NCBI GenBank assembly: GCA_021186555.1
Contig: JAJKFL010000004.1
Coordinates: 7,182,001-7,246,000 of the forward strand
Source: Reticulitermes speratus
Taxonomy: Eukaryota; Arthropoda; Insecta; Blattodea; Rhinotermitidae
Reading direction: 5' to 3'
Length of the DNA: 64,000 nt
Shown here: positions 1 to 11,100 of the stretch, piece after piece
Layout of the letters: the number at the start of each line of letters is the position of its first letter
Position numbering within the stretch: the first letter of the stretch is position 1
Notes under the pieces: model-generated
Databases searched by the model: none
Told to the model about the DNA's origin: nothing
Seen by the model: only the letters and a program-made list of their open reading frames with translations
Translations under genes and position numbers: made by a program

Positions 1-1486
1 TAGCAACAAGAGTTTAAATTATTTTACTTGTAACGTGATTTCCAGATGCATAAGTAAATTTATGCGTGTGCACATAATGGATGTTTTAATGGAATTTGGT
101 TCTAAGATGTGCCCACTTAGTTTTTTATAAATACTTGTAACCCACTTTATTTGCTAGTTTTCTATGCTTATTTTATTTTCTTGTAATCTACTTGCCTAAC
201 AGATTAATACTGTCTGCAGTGCAAACTGATTCTTTCAGACAGTGGTTAAAAATATTCTTAAGCTGATACTTCCATAATCTAACACTGAAGACTTAAATTA
301 TCATTACATAGCTCAGTTCTTTCTATGGTTATCAGTTCTGCATTTAATGCAAATTACAGATATTTTAGAATACTCAAAGCAATTTTCATAATCCCCACTA
401 TATATCTTATTCTTCGTAGTATTTCACTGATGACAAGCTTTCAAAAGTTTGTTTCTAACCTTTATACGTACAAGTTAAAGAGAAGGTGTACTTACTACAA
501 AATCTTTCCTCTTGAGGTGGGTTTCTTTATGTCTTTTCAGCTTGAAATATGTATAGAATGACCAGTGACATCCTGCAAAATTACACTGGAAATATGGAAA
601 AACAGATTGTTCTGACAAGTTCACCAAATGTGGACAACACAAAAGTGAGTAAATTCTTCAGTGGAGCTCTTCATTGAAAAAGCTTATAGTGAGGTTAAAA
701 TGTCCTGTCAGTGTGTTAGACAAACAGTAACAACTCAAGTTTAAAGTGAAACAAAAAAAGAGGCTGAGATTTGCATCTTACAATAAAGAATGTCAACGAA
801 CGCTCTTATAAAAATACAAGTATAACCACACAAACCAATTTAGAGTAAACAATATTAATTAAACATGTAATAAAGCTGGAATAGTCTGTAAAATTTTAGG
901 CACTTTTCCAGTGAAGCAAGTGTGCTTAGTAACTACTGTCTGAAAACCCCAAGTATATTTTAGGTACATGGTCTGTGAATTAATTTTGATAAAACATGTA
1001 CTGAAATTCTTGAAGAAAATTATTAGCATATCAGGACTCCTACTTGGTTAAAGGAATATGTGGATGGATGGCTGGATAAATTTTTAAAAAGTATCTACAG
1101 AATGGCACATTTAAAAGTAGCCTGTATCATTCACCTATAGGGTGTGCCAGAAGTTCCCTCCTCCACATCCAGGCATTGCTGAGCATGTCTTAGGCAGTTC
1201 ACTGCTATGGACTTTAGTTCCCTCTCTTGAACAACTATAATTCCCCTTTGGATGTTCGCTTCCATCCCAGTAAGTATGTGAGGGTTAAGAGAAACCTTTG
1301 GTTTCAATGGTCCCCACAGGTTATGTCAAATCAGTGTCTTTAAACTTTAAATGAGAATATACCTTGAACGAAGATATTCTGGATCTCTCTGGGTGTGATA
1401 ATGTGAAAAATTCCTAATGTATGTTGCATGATGAATATGAAAAAACAAATGTTAACATTTTGACAGGAATATTAGAAATGAAAATA
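1..1486. other. Intronic or left-edge DNA, no gene seen
   Basis: AT-rich sequence with no coding exon I can support. If the zinc-finger gene continues leftwards, this is its intron. The stretch around 1140-1330 is less AT-rich and may be decayed transposon sequence, but I could not assign it. Confidence 0.4.
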
Positions 1487-2414
1487 CAATAGAATTCCTG
1501 TAATCCAGCATCCACAGGACCAGACAGGTGCCAGATTATCAAATAGTCTGAATTATCAGACAGTACCTATACTGAACTAAGCTCTTACAGGTAATTTTTT
1601 GTTACTGCCCTCAGAGAATGAGCACTTGTCAGCTATATTCATTTCATCATAAAAAGACAGCTTTTTCAATTATCATAGGCCCAGTCACACATTTTACTTC
1701 AGAATGCATTGTTGTAAACCACTTATACAACAACTTTTCCATTTTTGCTAATTTAGGCTCTTTCAATGTCTGTTGCTTGAAAAGGTCCTTCACACTTTCA
1801 CTTGATGCCATAAACAATTCTAATTGAAAGCCACTACTTCTCTTCGACTTTCACCACTTTCAAGCCTCCTAATTATTCCAAGTTTCTGAGGAAATCATTA
1901 AAGTTACGTGTTTCCTCTTGTCAACAGTACCTTGTTTACTCATCTTTGGAACACTGTAACCGATTATAATAGTTCAATGCCGATCCCAGTGGCCGCGCGG
2001 TCTAAGGCATGGGTCTGTGGCCGCTCGCTTACTGGGATTGTGGGTTCGAATCCCGTCTAGGGCATGGATGTCTCTCTCTTGTGAGTGTTATGTGTTGTCA
2101 GGTAGAGGTCACTGCGACGAGCTGGTCCCTCATCCAGAGGAGTCCTACCGAGTGTGGTGTGTCTTAAGTGTGTGATCGTGAAGCCTCGAACAATGAGGCG
2201 GCCTAGGCCCCCAAGGGGCTGTCGAGCCATTGAAAAAAAAATAATAGCTCAATAGGCTCAATAAGATCCAGATAACCCACGGTAAAGTCATGGAATCAGT
2301 ACATGCACTTGGAGTTACAGATGGTGGAACTTCTGGTCTTGGGACTACTTTCCTCAAGTGCCGAACTATCAGGAGTGACAGATTATCAGGTGACAGATTA
2401 AAGGAATTCTATTA
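1487..2414 (-). mobile_element. pogo/Tigger-like DNA transposon, internally deleted, with SINE insertion
   Basis: The ends are inverted repeats (CAATAGAATTCC at left, GGAATTCTATTA at right), each flanked by TA as expected for Tc1/mariner-pogo insertion. On the minus strand, about 1955-1620 encodes a broken pogo-type transposase N-terminus. Recognisable pieces are MSKQGTVDKRKHVTL, FMASSESVKDLFKQQTLK and WFTTMHSEVKCVTGPMIIEK, resembling the CENP-B-type helix-turn-helix region. Stops and frameshifts show it is dead. A tRNA-derived SINE at 1978-2240 has landed inside it. Confidence 0.7.
1978..2240 (+). repeat. tRNA-derived SINE, family A (tRNA-Leu-like head)
   Basis: The head TGGCCGCGCGGTCTAAGGC looks like an A box region and GGTTCGAATCC is a canonical B box of an RNA polymerase III promoter. 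The body matches the copies at 51117 and 61091, including the GACGAGCTGGTCC stretch, and ends in an A-rich tail. The A-box region is most like tRNA-Leu. A body well beyond tRNA length and several dispersed copies make it a SINE and not a tRNA gene. Confidence 0.85.
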
Positions 2415-2625
2415 TACTACAAACACAGTGTTTTTGGTGTTTAGTCAGCTAATAACATATCATGTGATTATATGATGTTGGAGCAGGAACAAATGTTAGA
2501 AAAACGTGACACAGTCAGCACCCATACAGTTCTGTCTAGCAAGAATTAACCTAGATACATGTGGAAAGGTACCAAATTTTGGTCACCAGATCATCAAATT
2601 GCCCAGGAGATGTGTACATACTAAC

Positions 2626-2819
2626 CCTGAAAGGTCTGACATTGAAATGGCTCAGGATATGGACCTTCAGCATACTCTGTCGTGGGTACATTCTGTCACA
2701 GTCCTTAACTGGACAGATCCACAATTTCTGGCCATTTCCTGTTGTCACACAGAAGACGTTATCCTTGTCTACAGCTATCCCAAACTCGGCAAGGGCATCC
2801 ATTACTGGCCGGTCTTCCT
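2626..2819 (-). CDS. Zinc-finger gene exon 3 with first C2H2 finger
   Basis: A 194-nt exon with a TTTCACCAG acceptor and a TTCAGG/GTTAGT donor. It enters in phase 1 and leaves in phase 0. It encodes an acidic lead-in and one complete C2H2 finger (CPVKDC, then HILSH) ending at RPFR. The exon ends where a second finger would begin. Confidence 0.8.
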
Positions 2820-5800
2820 CTGGTGAAATAAAAACCAACAAAAGAAATTATATGTTATATTTGAGGTCCTCACAGCAGTGTTGCTGAAAATTCAAGTCTA
2901 CAACAATGTTACACCATGTCTGCTGGTAAACAGTTATTGATGTTTCAAGGGATGATAGTGCCTTCATCTTCAGCATCAAGCAGTCCAATTAAAAACTGCT
3001 TGACCCTGACAATGTAGGCACTATGATCCTTTGAAACATGGTAACTATTTACTACTTGACACAGCAGAACATCACAGTAGACTTGTATCTTCAACTTACA
3101 TGTGCGAGCAGTAAATAAAAGTCCCATGTAAGTGAGATACATAGTATTAGGATAGCTATTAGACACACAATGAAAGGTGCACTCATTAAACACTCTTCTC
3201 TCTTAGGCAGCATATAATATGCCTCCAGACAATTCATACGTGTACTTTTTCGTGCAGGGCTTAGTATATCAACAAAAAGGCTTATTAATTGAGGAGCAGA
3301 ATGGGGGTGAGGTGAACCCTTTGTATAGCGTATTGCGCGACATTCCATTCTAGTGCACATGCGTGAAAGAACCTCGTATTGATTCATAGCTACCTGTTCA
3401 CAGTACACGGTACAGATATATTACTTAAGAAATAAACACCGGGTACCACAGCCAGGGGTATGTATAGACAGGTACTTGATCTATCAATATACTAACAAAT
3501 AGTAATCCTTCAAAATTTAAATAATTTTATTTTAGAATTCATTTTAATCACTTACACTGACTGTATAATATTACAGGTCTCCACCCCACAGAAACTGGAA
3601 GTGGTTGAAAGACAGATGTTTGGAGACAGATTTTATACCTTAAATTTTATGTAATAACATACTGGATTTTATCATATGTAATTGAAACTATACAATCAGT
3701 GACTATGGATGTGATAAATGTGCATTTTACCGTTCAGTGACATGCTGCACGCTGCTTATGTCTATGGAGGATGACTCCCCGATGATGGCTGAGATAGTCA
3801 GCCGAAACATGTAGGAGTGTGTAAAGTTACTGTGCAGTAGTTGGTAATAAAACTTATATATGTAAAACAACTGCACGGAACATGTATAATATTAAGTATA
3901 TTAAGGTTCAAGTTACAGGAATCCATACGTTCATGGATACACGAGAATGTCTGTTTTATTTAAACAGTTTAGGTACTTCGACTGCTACAGTCATCAGTAC
4001 TGGATATACAGGGCTTATATATTATAATACATTATAAAATGGTATCTTATGTTATGATACATTTTCATTGTACACATATTTATGTTATATTTTGTGTTCA
4101 CATTGAAATTGCTTCCCACACAACTTTCATTAACTTCACACTCAATTATCAGCTGCTCAACAGATGTATATGTTTGTACTGTACACACATACTGAATGCA
4201 TTTTCATTTTCTTAATATTTTCTTTTCATAAATGCTACTTTCTCAGCTTTAACTATCCACGGAAATGAACATGTCACAAAATATGTCACCTTTAAGCACC
4301 ACTGGCTTACACCGAAACCTTTGGAATGAATTCACCATGTAAGTCAGGGACTCACTGTAATTGCTATCAATGTCTGACAGATAATGTTGTCAGACAGACT
4401 TTACCATTGAATTTTCATCTGATCTCTTCCACTGGTATTCAGATTTTAGGGAGTTCCACATACCTGTTGTAAGATCACTATATTCTTCTCCCTCCTCACC
4501 CAAATCATCTGGAACATCAGTAGTTAGTGGTGTGGTTTGGTCCCCATGAGATACTGTGGGAAACAAATTTCACTACATAAAAATTACTATCATTGTGGCC
4601 TGTTACAGCAAGCTTAACCCTCCATTCAAACACCTTTTGGATATGCCTGGTTGAAAAGTCCATATGTAATTCTGCCAGTGTGTTATGGCCCTGCACTCTT
4701 TTCTGTCACCTAATATCACTATTATTAATTTCAATTTTAATAATACAACTGCAGAGATCTCATCTGTTAATAGTGTAACCATGTCAAAGTACAGTGATAC
4801 CTCGGCTAACGAGTGACCCTGCTAACGAATTTTTCGGCTAATGAAGATTTTTTCGCTGTTTTTCGGACTCGGCTAACGAATGTTTTAGTGGATGCTCGCG
4901 CTAACATAAAGCAGCAAACATGAACGGTCGGGCCATTCCAGGAGCTTATCTTTTCCATCTGTATAGTGTGCTTTTTACTATTTTATAAAACTTATCTTTA
5001 AATAGTGGGCAGCATCCAGAACGAATTAAACGATTTTCTATAGAAACCTACGGGAAATCACGTTTCAGCTAACGAAGATTTCGGCTAACGAATGTGATTC
5101 CGGAACGAATTATCTTCGTTAGCCGAGGTATCACTGTACTGTGAAAGAAAGAGACTAATTATGTAGCATAAAGTTAGAGGAAAGTGGTGAATATGGTTTT
5201 CATCCTGTTAAACTAAACTGACCTGCTTGATGGAGGACATACTCCTGTCCTTCTAATTTCCTAAAAATAGACAGTAAAATACCATATGACACAACTGTAT
5301 ATTTTCAGGTAAGCTACATGTTTTGGTCCTTTTGGATCATCATCAGGCTCTATGTATAAACATTTAAAATGAAAGTAAATGCATAATACACATATATATA
5401 CTTTTTTATGAGATCTCATACTGACATTATAAAATTGTATTAAATACAATGTGTCAGATCTTACAAGAAAGTATATATATATATATATACTGTACTTTTA
5501 CCTTCATTTTAAGTTTTTATACATACAGCCTGATGGTGGTCCAAAAGGACCAAAACACATAGCTTACATGAAAATACACAGTTGTGTCAGATAGTACTTG
5601 ACTGTTTATTAATTAAATAAACTGACCTGACTTAACCTAACAAAACTACATTTACAGCCAACTTTGCAGGAACTCTGCGAGATCAAAACTACCATGGAAT
5701 GTGGTATGATAGGCATCCCACACATTCTGAAATCAACAAAGTTATACCTTGTTGAATGTTACTTATAATATATAGTACATTTCTTTTATTGTTGTCCTGA

Positions 5801-7537
5801 GCACCATAGCTGTCATGTTGGATGCAGGCCTTCCATGTGATAAAGCTGCCATGTTCAGTGAGACTATAAAAGAAAGACCCTGTGTTCTATGTTATATTCA
5901 TTATAATTTTGTTTCATTACATGACATATGTATAGTGACACTCGCTTACCATCTGCTGCTGATGACTGCTCTGCCATTTCATTCATCATACTGATGGTCA
6001 GAGGCTGCTCAGCTTTTTGAATCTTATTATTATCCAACTTCTGCCACAGTCCAGATGTGGCCTTCATTATGTCAGTTGTCTTTCCCTTGAAAACTTGTTC
6101 ACCATATGGAGTATTGATAACAATTTCAGTTGTATTCTTTGATTTGTCTGTGGATATGGCTATGATAGCCATTGATGATGGTTTCTTTGGAGATGCTGCT
6201 ACTTTTGAACCTTCTTGAGGTGTATCAACAGGTGTTGTCTCCCCCACAGCAGTTGATTTTGATTGTGAGGTTGAACGAGAAGGGCCTATAGACTTCAGAA
6301 TATTTGATTTCTTTGCAATATTTGTTGTTTTCAGAGGGCTTTTCAACAAACTACGAGAATTTAATGTAGGAAGCACAGTGCTTTTAGAAATAAGTGATGA
6401 GATGGTACTTGTGCTTGGAACACTTTTCATTGGGTTGTCACTTTCTGTTGATATAACCAGCTGTTTCTTTCTTGACAAGTCTATTGGTGCAGAAGGAATA
6501 TCCTTTTTATTGTTCAGGATATCTTTATTGCTATCATCTGTTGTGGAGGAAACTAATATATCTTTATGATCTATTTCTACATGAGGTACCTGATTAATAC
6601 TACACATGGCATCATTTGGGTCAATTTGGAAGGTGATTAAATTTAATTCAGGAAAATCAATTTCTTTTTCTGAATCCCCATCCACACTTCGTTTACTTGT
6701 GGTTGATAAACTCTCCCAATTTGCTTTCTCTTTCACAGTTTCTATTGATGGCTGTGTATCAGTTATTTCACTCCCAGTCCAAAGACTTTCCTTAAATTCC
6801 TTTTTCTCCTTTGTATTGAGAGGGTCTTCCAGTGAGGTATATTCCTCTTCATTTGGCTCAATCACATGATCTGCAGAATGATTCTGTTTCACTGCATCAA
6901 GAAGGTTCATTTTATGTAAACTATTAATTCCACTGTTTCCAACTAATATGTCTTTATCTAACAGGTCACTTCTATTCAAATCATTTAGAAGGGTCTCCTG
7001 ATCTGAAGAGTAATGGCTTAATATTACATTATCACAGTCTGTCTCTGTAACTGGCTTACTTTTGGACCTAGATGCATTAGTAGGTATATCTAAGCCTAAA
7101 CCTATGTCACAAATATTTGTAACCATACATGTCATATCTACATCTTTGTTTGATAAAAAATTGTGACCAATGCTTTCAGTTAAGTAAGCTGTGTCCATCA
7201 CTTCATTCTTCATTACAGCATCCAAATCTATACTGGATACAGACTCAGTTCTTTGTTTAAACCATTCGTCTACATTTTCAACCGCAATGTCATGTGCTAT
7301 CTCCGTTTGGGTAGATAACGAAAAATTTGTAGATGCAGAAATTTCTAATTCACTTCCGGAATCAACATCACGCGGACTTTGAATAACATCCTGGTTGTCT
7401 TCTTGAAGAATGGTCTTTGAGCACATACTGACGGAATGCGTAGCTTTATTAAACGAAAGTTTGCTCAAATCGTTGTAAACACATTTAATTCGCCCGCGGC
7501 CCTTTCGATTTACCGGAGGAATCCTTGTGCTAGACAT
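2626..7537 (-). CDS. C2H2 zinc-finger protein, 5' part of gene (possibly ZXD family); runs off left edge
   Basis: Three minus-strand exons join in phase (7537-5950, 4553-4464, 2819-2626) to give the first 624 residues. The first 529 are low-complexity, Ser/Thr/Asp/Lys-rich and without a recognised domain. Exon 3 carries one C2H2 finger with C595, C600, H613 and H617 (C-x4-C-x12-H-x3-H), then the linker-like RPFR at the donor, as if the next exon opened another finger. The start is the ATG at 7537, the first Met of a long open frame. The finger core LKVHILSH followed by RPF resembles the first finger of ZXDA/B/C proteins, which have a long disordered N-terminus and a C-terminal finger array; that resemblance is remembered, not tested. 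Expected to be a nuclear DNA-binding protein. The remaining fingers would lie left of position 1. It shares its 5' flank head-to-head with DDX51. Function beyond zinc-finger protein is inference. Confidence 0.75.
2820..4463. other. Intron 2 of the zinc-finger gene
   Basis: No exon seen. Around 3770-3820 is a short palindromic motif (GATGGCTGAGATAGTCAGCCGAAACAT) of the kind often found in dispersed insect retroelement or foldback remnants, here recorded in two parts: GATGGCTGAGATAG and TCAGCCGAAACAT. The family was not identified. Confidence 0.4.
4464..4553 (-). CDS. Zinc-finger gene exon 2 (coding)
   Basis: A 90-nt exon bounded by a CCCACAG acceptor and an ACAG/GTATGTGG donor, phase 1 at both ends. 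It encodes an acidic linker that includes DVPDDLGEEGEEYSDL. It is too short to appear as a long reading frame; it was found by matching the phase of the exons on either side. Confidence 0.75.
4792..5136. mobile_element. pogo/Tigger-like MITE, 345 bp
   Basis: Perfect terminal inverted repeats: CAGTGATACCTCGGCTAACG begins the element and its reverse complement CGTTAGCCGAGGTATCACTG ends it, flanked on both sides by TA. Subterminal copies of GGCTAACGAA recur inside. No coding capacity. It lies in intron 1 of the zinc-finger gene. Confidence 0.85.
5271..5605. repeat. Foldback (long inverted repeat) element
   Basis: Left arm (about 5271-5380) and right arm (about 5495-5605) are imperfect reverse complements over roughly 110 bp. 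Paired landmarks are GACACAACTGT and ACAGTTGTGTC, TTTTGGTCCTTTTGGA and TCCAAAAGGACCAAAA, and ATGTATAAACA and TTTTTATACATA. The loop holds a (TA)n tract at about 5470-5490. A transcript across it would fold into a long hairpin. No protein is encoded. Confidence 0.75.
5950..7537 (-). CDS. Zinc-finger gene exon 1 (coding)
   Basis: This is a 1588-nt open exon starting with ATG at 7537 (MSSTRIPPVNRKGRGR) and ending at a strong donor, GATG followed by GTAAGCGAG, in phase 1. A basic patch (NRKGRGRIK) lies near the N-terminus. A more conserved-looking stretch, INTPYGEQVFKGKTTDIM, lies near residues 475-492. The frame reads on into the intron and stops there, so the donor and not the stop marks the exon end. 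Confidence 0.85.
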
Positions 7538-8100
7538 TTGAGGGCCCCGTTTCGGAGGGGTCTACACTGTCACCACCATGAAAATTCCATAACACCATAA
7601 CAATCGATAACTGTAATCGAAGTGTTCCATGGTATCTAAACATTCCTAACGGTTGCATCTATGTGTGCGACAATACGTTACACAAAATCCGTGGTAACTA
7701 GACCCTTCGCTTGCCATGGAGTAATTTGTAATTGTTTGCTTATGTGTAAGGCAGTGTTAATTTTAGAATACTAATAAGTAGGATACGCCAGTGTTAAATT
7801 TTTACATGCGTTGTCTTATTCGATAAAACAAATGTCGTTCCTGCTGCATACACTGTGAATGTTGTGGTGGCATACAGTTGGTGTGGATGGTGCCGGTAAT
7901 CCGTGTTGTCATCCATGGTAGTCTGTTCCACGGGTCAAAGGACGACCTGTTTATGAACTTAGATCCGTGCCCACAAGGTAACGAAAATGGTGGTTTGCGG
8001 GAGAATCTGTGGAGTGCAAACGAAGGAAGTTAAGGGATGTAATTGGAATGTGTTTGTCTATTTATTAACGGGATTTAATTAATAACTTTAATGGTAATTT
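7538..8100. promoter_or_regulatory. Likely bidirectional promoter region between zinc-finger gene and DDX51
   Basis: The two divergent start codons are about 560-580 bp apart. The interval has no repeat I can recognise and is locally richer in CG dinucleotides than the introns. No convincing TATA box was seen. The bidirectional activity is inferred from the spacing only; transcription starts cannot be read from sequence. Confidence 0.5.
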
Positions 8101-8115
8101 ATGCCAGCTCATGAT

Positions 8116-8138
8116 ATGGATCTGTTTATCGTGAACAG
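8116..8138 (+). CDS. DDX51: DDX51 exon 1 (MDLFIVN plus two bases)
   Basis: ATG-GAT-CTG-TTT-ATC-GTG-AAC-AG followed by GTAATA. The trailing AG completes Arg with the first G of exon 2, giving VNRYYG. Only 23 coding bases, found by looking for the conserved family N-terminus. An upstream in-frame ATG at 8101 is possible. Confidence 0.85.
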
Positions 8139-11100
8139 GTAATACAGTATATTAGTCGGACAAAGTTTGTAAATGTTTGACATCTGTGTTCCACGTGGTC
8201 TACGAATTGTAGGTTATGTTTAGACACCAAGCCGGTGTATTTACGCTTTAAGGGTGGACCCAACAGTGTCGTTAAAGGAAACTGAGATTACATTCGAAGA
8301 GTTCATATTAACATTGAAACAGTAGTGTAGGAAATATAAGAGTATCTCAGAACTGATCGTTTCGTCAGCGTCGCAGAAAATATTGTATACAAAGAGGAAC
8401 TCTCTGAAATTTGAGGTTCCGACGGCGGAACCTGTGAATAAACCTTACTTAAAGTAATGACACTGTTGGTAGCTCTGATAATAGTGTTGTAGTATAGAAT
8501 GATTAATGAATAGTCAACTGGAGAGGATTTGGGTGGATACACTTGGTGTAATTTGAGATATGGTCTTGATTTTTTGAAAACTTGTGGACCCCTGCGCTCT
8601 ACTCAGATTGTTCTGTATGGCGGCGTGTATTAGAGCGATCGCCATTATTTCAATTTACTCACCGCTTTGCAGTTATTTTTGGAGTTTACACCGTCCAAAC
8701 ATATTGTTCATTATACATCAAAATTCTGCTGGTAAAACTGAAACCCCTATATTTTGAATGCTTCCTTTCAGATAATCTTCAGTGCAAAGACTGTTATTAT
8801 AAACTTTATCCTTCAACATGCCTGGCAAGTGAGAATTGAATGGGCTCATATCTGGTGAACAAGGAGGTGACGGTTCCGTGCTTATTATTTTGCCACCGAA
8901 AGCACTCTGGAATAATCTTTGTGCAGTCTTCCTGGCAAAAGCGATAGTTTCTTATGTAATTGGACAGGCGTTAAAAATATTGTCAATGTGTGTAATATGT
9001 TGGTGTGAATTTATATCAGGAAAGTAAATGGGCCCAGTAATCTGGTTGCACTCATATATACCAGGCTCTATCAGCATACTACATGACAGTACCAGTTCAC
9101 AAAATTCAGTCTGGCTGTATTATTTTTGTTGTAGAGTTTACAAACAACAGTTATTTTTTGTGGATGCAAATGTTTTTTTTATTTTGCCATGGTGACTCAG
9201 ACATGCACTTTGGCTATGCAAGTTAAGCCAGTGATTTTCTTGGACATGTTTCCAGTGTAGTACCAATTTCATCTATTTCTTCCTTAGCATGTGTCTTCCA
9301 TGTCTTCTCTTACTGTGTAGAATGGAACCTGTTGCTTGAAATCTTTTCCCATATATGTAAGTTATTGTCCTGTTTGGACTGGTCACATCACAAAATCAGG
9401 CCTTTGCTCTTCTGGGATGTTATACAATGTATGTTGGCAGTTGTTTACTAAGATTTCCTCATTCTTCTTGGATTGCTTGACCATTGAAGATGGGACTGAT
9501 TATGCTGTCCCAAAACGTTGGTGAATGTCTATGAATATACACTGCAGAACATTCCATAAGAGCGAAGGCCTCAACTACATCTCTGCAGAAGCCAGAAATC
9601 TGAATTTACATGACATTTTTAGAGGGAATTATACTTGTTGTACCTATCATACAAAAGCTTGCATTGCTACAATGGAATCCACATAGTAACTGCAGATAAC
9701 ATCATAGAAAACTGATGGCCTTTGTGATAGTTAGTGTGGGATGAAGTTGGTGAGTGGGCTTGGCGTATAATGCAATTAAGCAGACAGGAAGTGACTAGTG
9801 ATTGTGGATACATAAAATAATTATCCTATAGAAGCAAGTGGTTCCCAGCCATTTTGTCAAAAGTATCACATTGTGTCCTACATGAAACATCAATGAGCAG
9901 TGTTGTAGTTCAATAATGCAGATATGTTACAAAGGTTTTGAAGTGACAACAGATTAAGAAATATTACACAGGAAATTCATTTGTTAAAACTATATTTTTT
10001 GTCAGAACATGTGTTGACTGTGCTAATTTTGAGATGATCTGTCTGGCTGTTTAGCTATTATTACACTGTGTGCCCTTGTTGTGTGTTTGCTTTCAGGTAT
10101 TATGGAGATGATAATAAAGACGGAAAGGATTCAGATGAAAACGCAAAGCTTGCAGTACTTCTTTCAAAGATTGAAGAGAGGAGAAAGCAGAAGGAGGCAA
10201 TTCAAAAGACTAAACTTAATTATGAATCATCTGATTTGAAGTCTCATGTTGGTGAATGTGCTGATGATATTGCAGCTTCAGGAACGTCATTTGAAGGTGA
10301 AGAGCGTGGTAAAAACAAGAAAGGACATAAAAATGTAGATTTTACAGATGATAAAACAACTGGTGAAAATAAAGCTACAGATATATCAGAAAAGGGTGGC
10401 AGTACTGAAAAGAAGAAAGAAGAAGAGAAGCACAAAAGGAAATTGAGGGAAGTTCTTGATTCTGAAGAGAGTGAAGACAATGCTGGAGAGATTAAAAAAA
10501 TAAAGACAGTTGAAAAAGTGGAGGGTTTTACTGTCATAGGGACTGATAAGTTCAAAAAGAAGCTAAAGGTGTGTATACATCAGGCAGACTGGTAGACCCT
10601 ATAAACATTCAAATGTTAGCAAAGAAACATGTCCACCATTGGAGATTTTTATGGTTGTAATTATGATGATTACTGTCTTTTTGGTATGTAATTCCATGAA
10701 GTATGGTACAAATTTACTGACATTTCATAGGAACCCACAACCTTCATCTTCAGAGCAGAAGAATTCTACCTTCTGCCGTGAAGATGATGTATTAGGTTCC
10801 GCTGTAATGTCATTACATTTCTACCAAGCTACACAGTGTCACATCCCAGAAGAGAGTCATCTGCTGCAAGAAAAATATGCCAGTTGATTGTACGTTAATC
10901 GTTACTAATTCAGTTGTAAGAATTTAAGTGCCCATTCACTACTGAGATCTGCATTTGTGATTATAGTGTGAACTGAAATTATCTGGCTGAGGATAGGGAC
11001 CAATAGCAGATGCTTGTTAGCATGGTAATGGGCCTTTGGGTTTCATAAACTGCAGGAAATTTCTTGTCCAACTAAGGAATTAGTACCTTCTGACAAAGCA

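Noticed and set aside
2000-2060. A functional tRNA gene (also near 22090, 51130, 60790 and 61110)
   Set aside because: A and B boxes are present, but each is fused to a body of 100-200 bp shared with other copies, and the cloverleaf pairing looks worn. These are SINE heads.
2945-3408. Minus-strand open frames as further zinc-finger exons
   Set aside because: They lack Cys/His spacing, and the phase-matched exon path runs 4464 to 2819 without them.
6378-7382. Plus-strand open frames over the zinc-finger gene exon 1
   Set aside because: They are antisense shadows of the long minus-strand coding exon.
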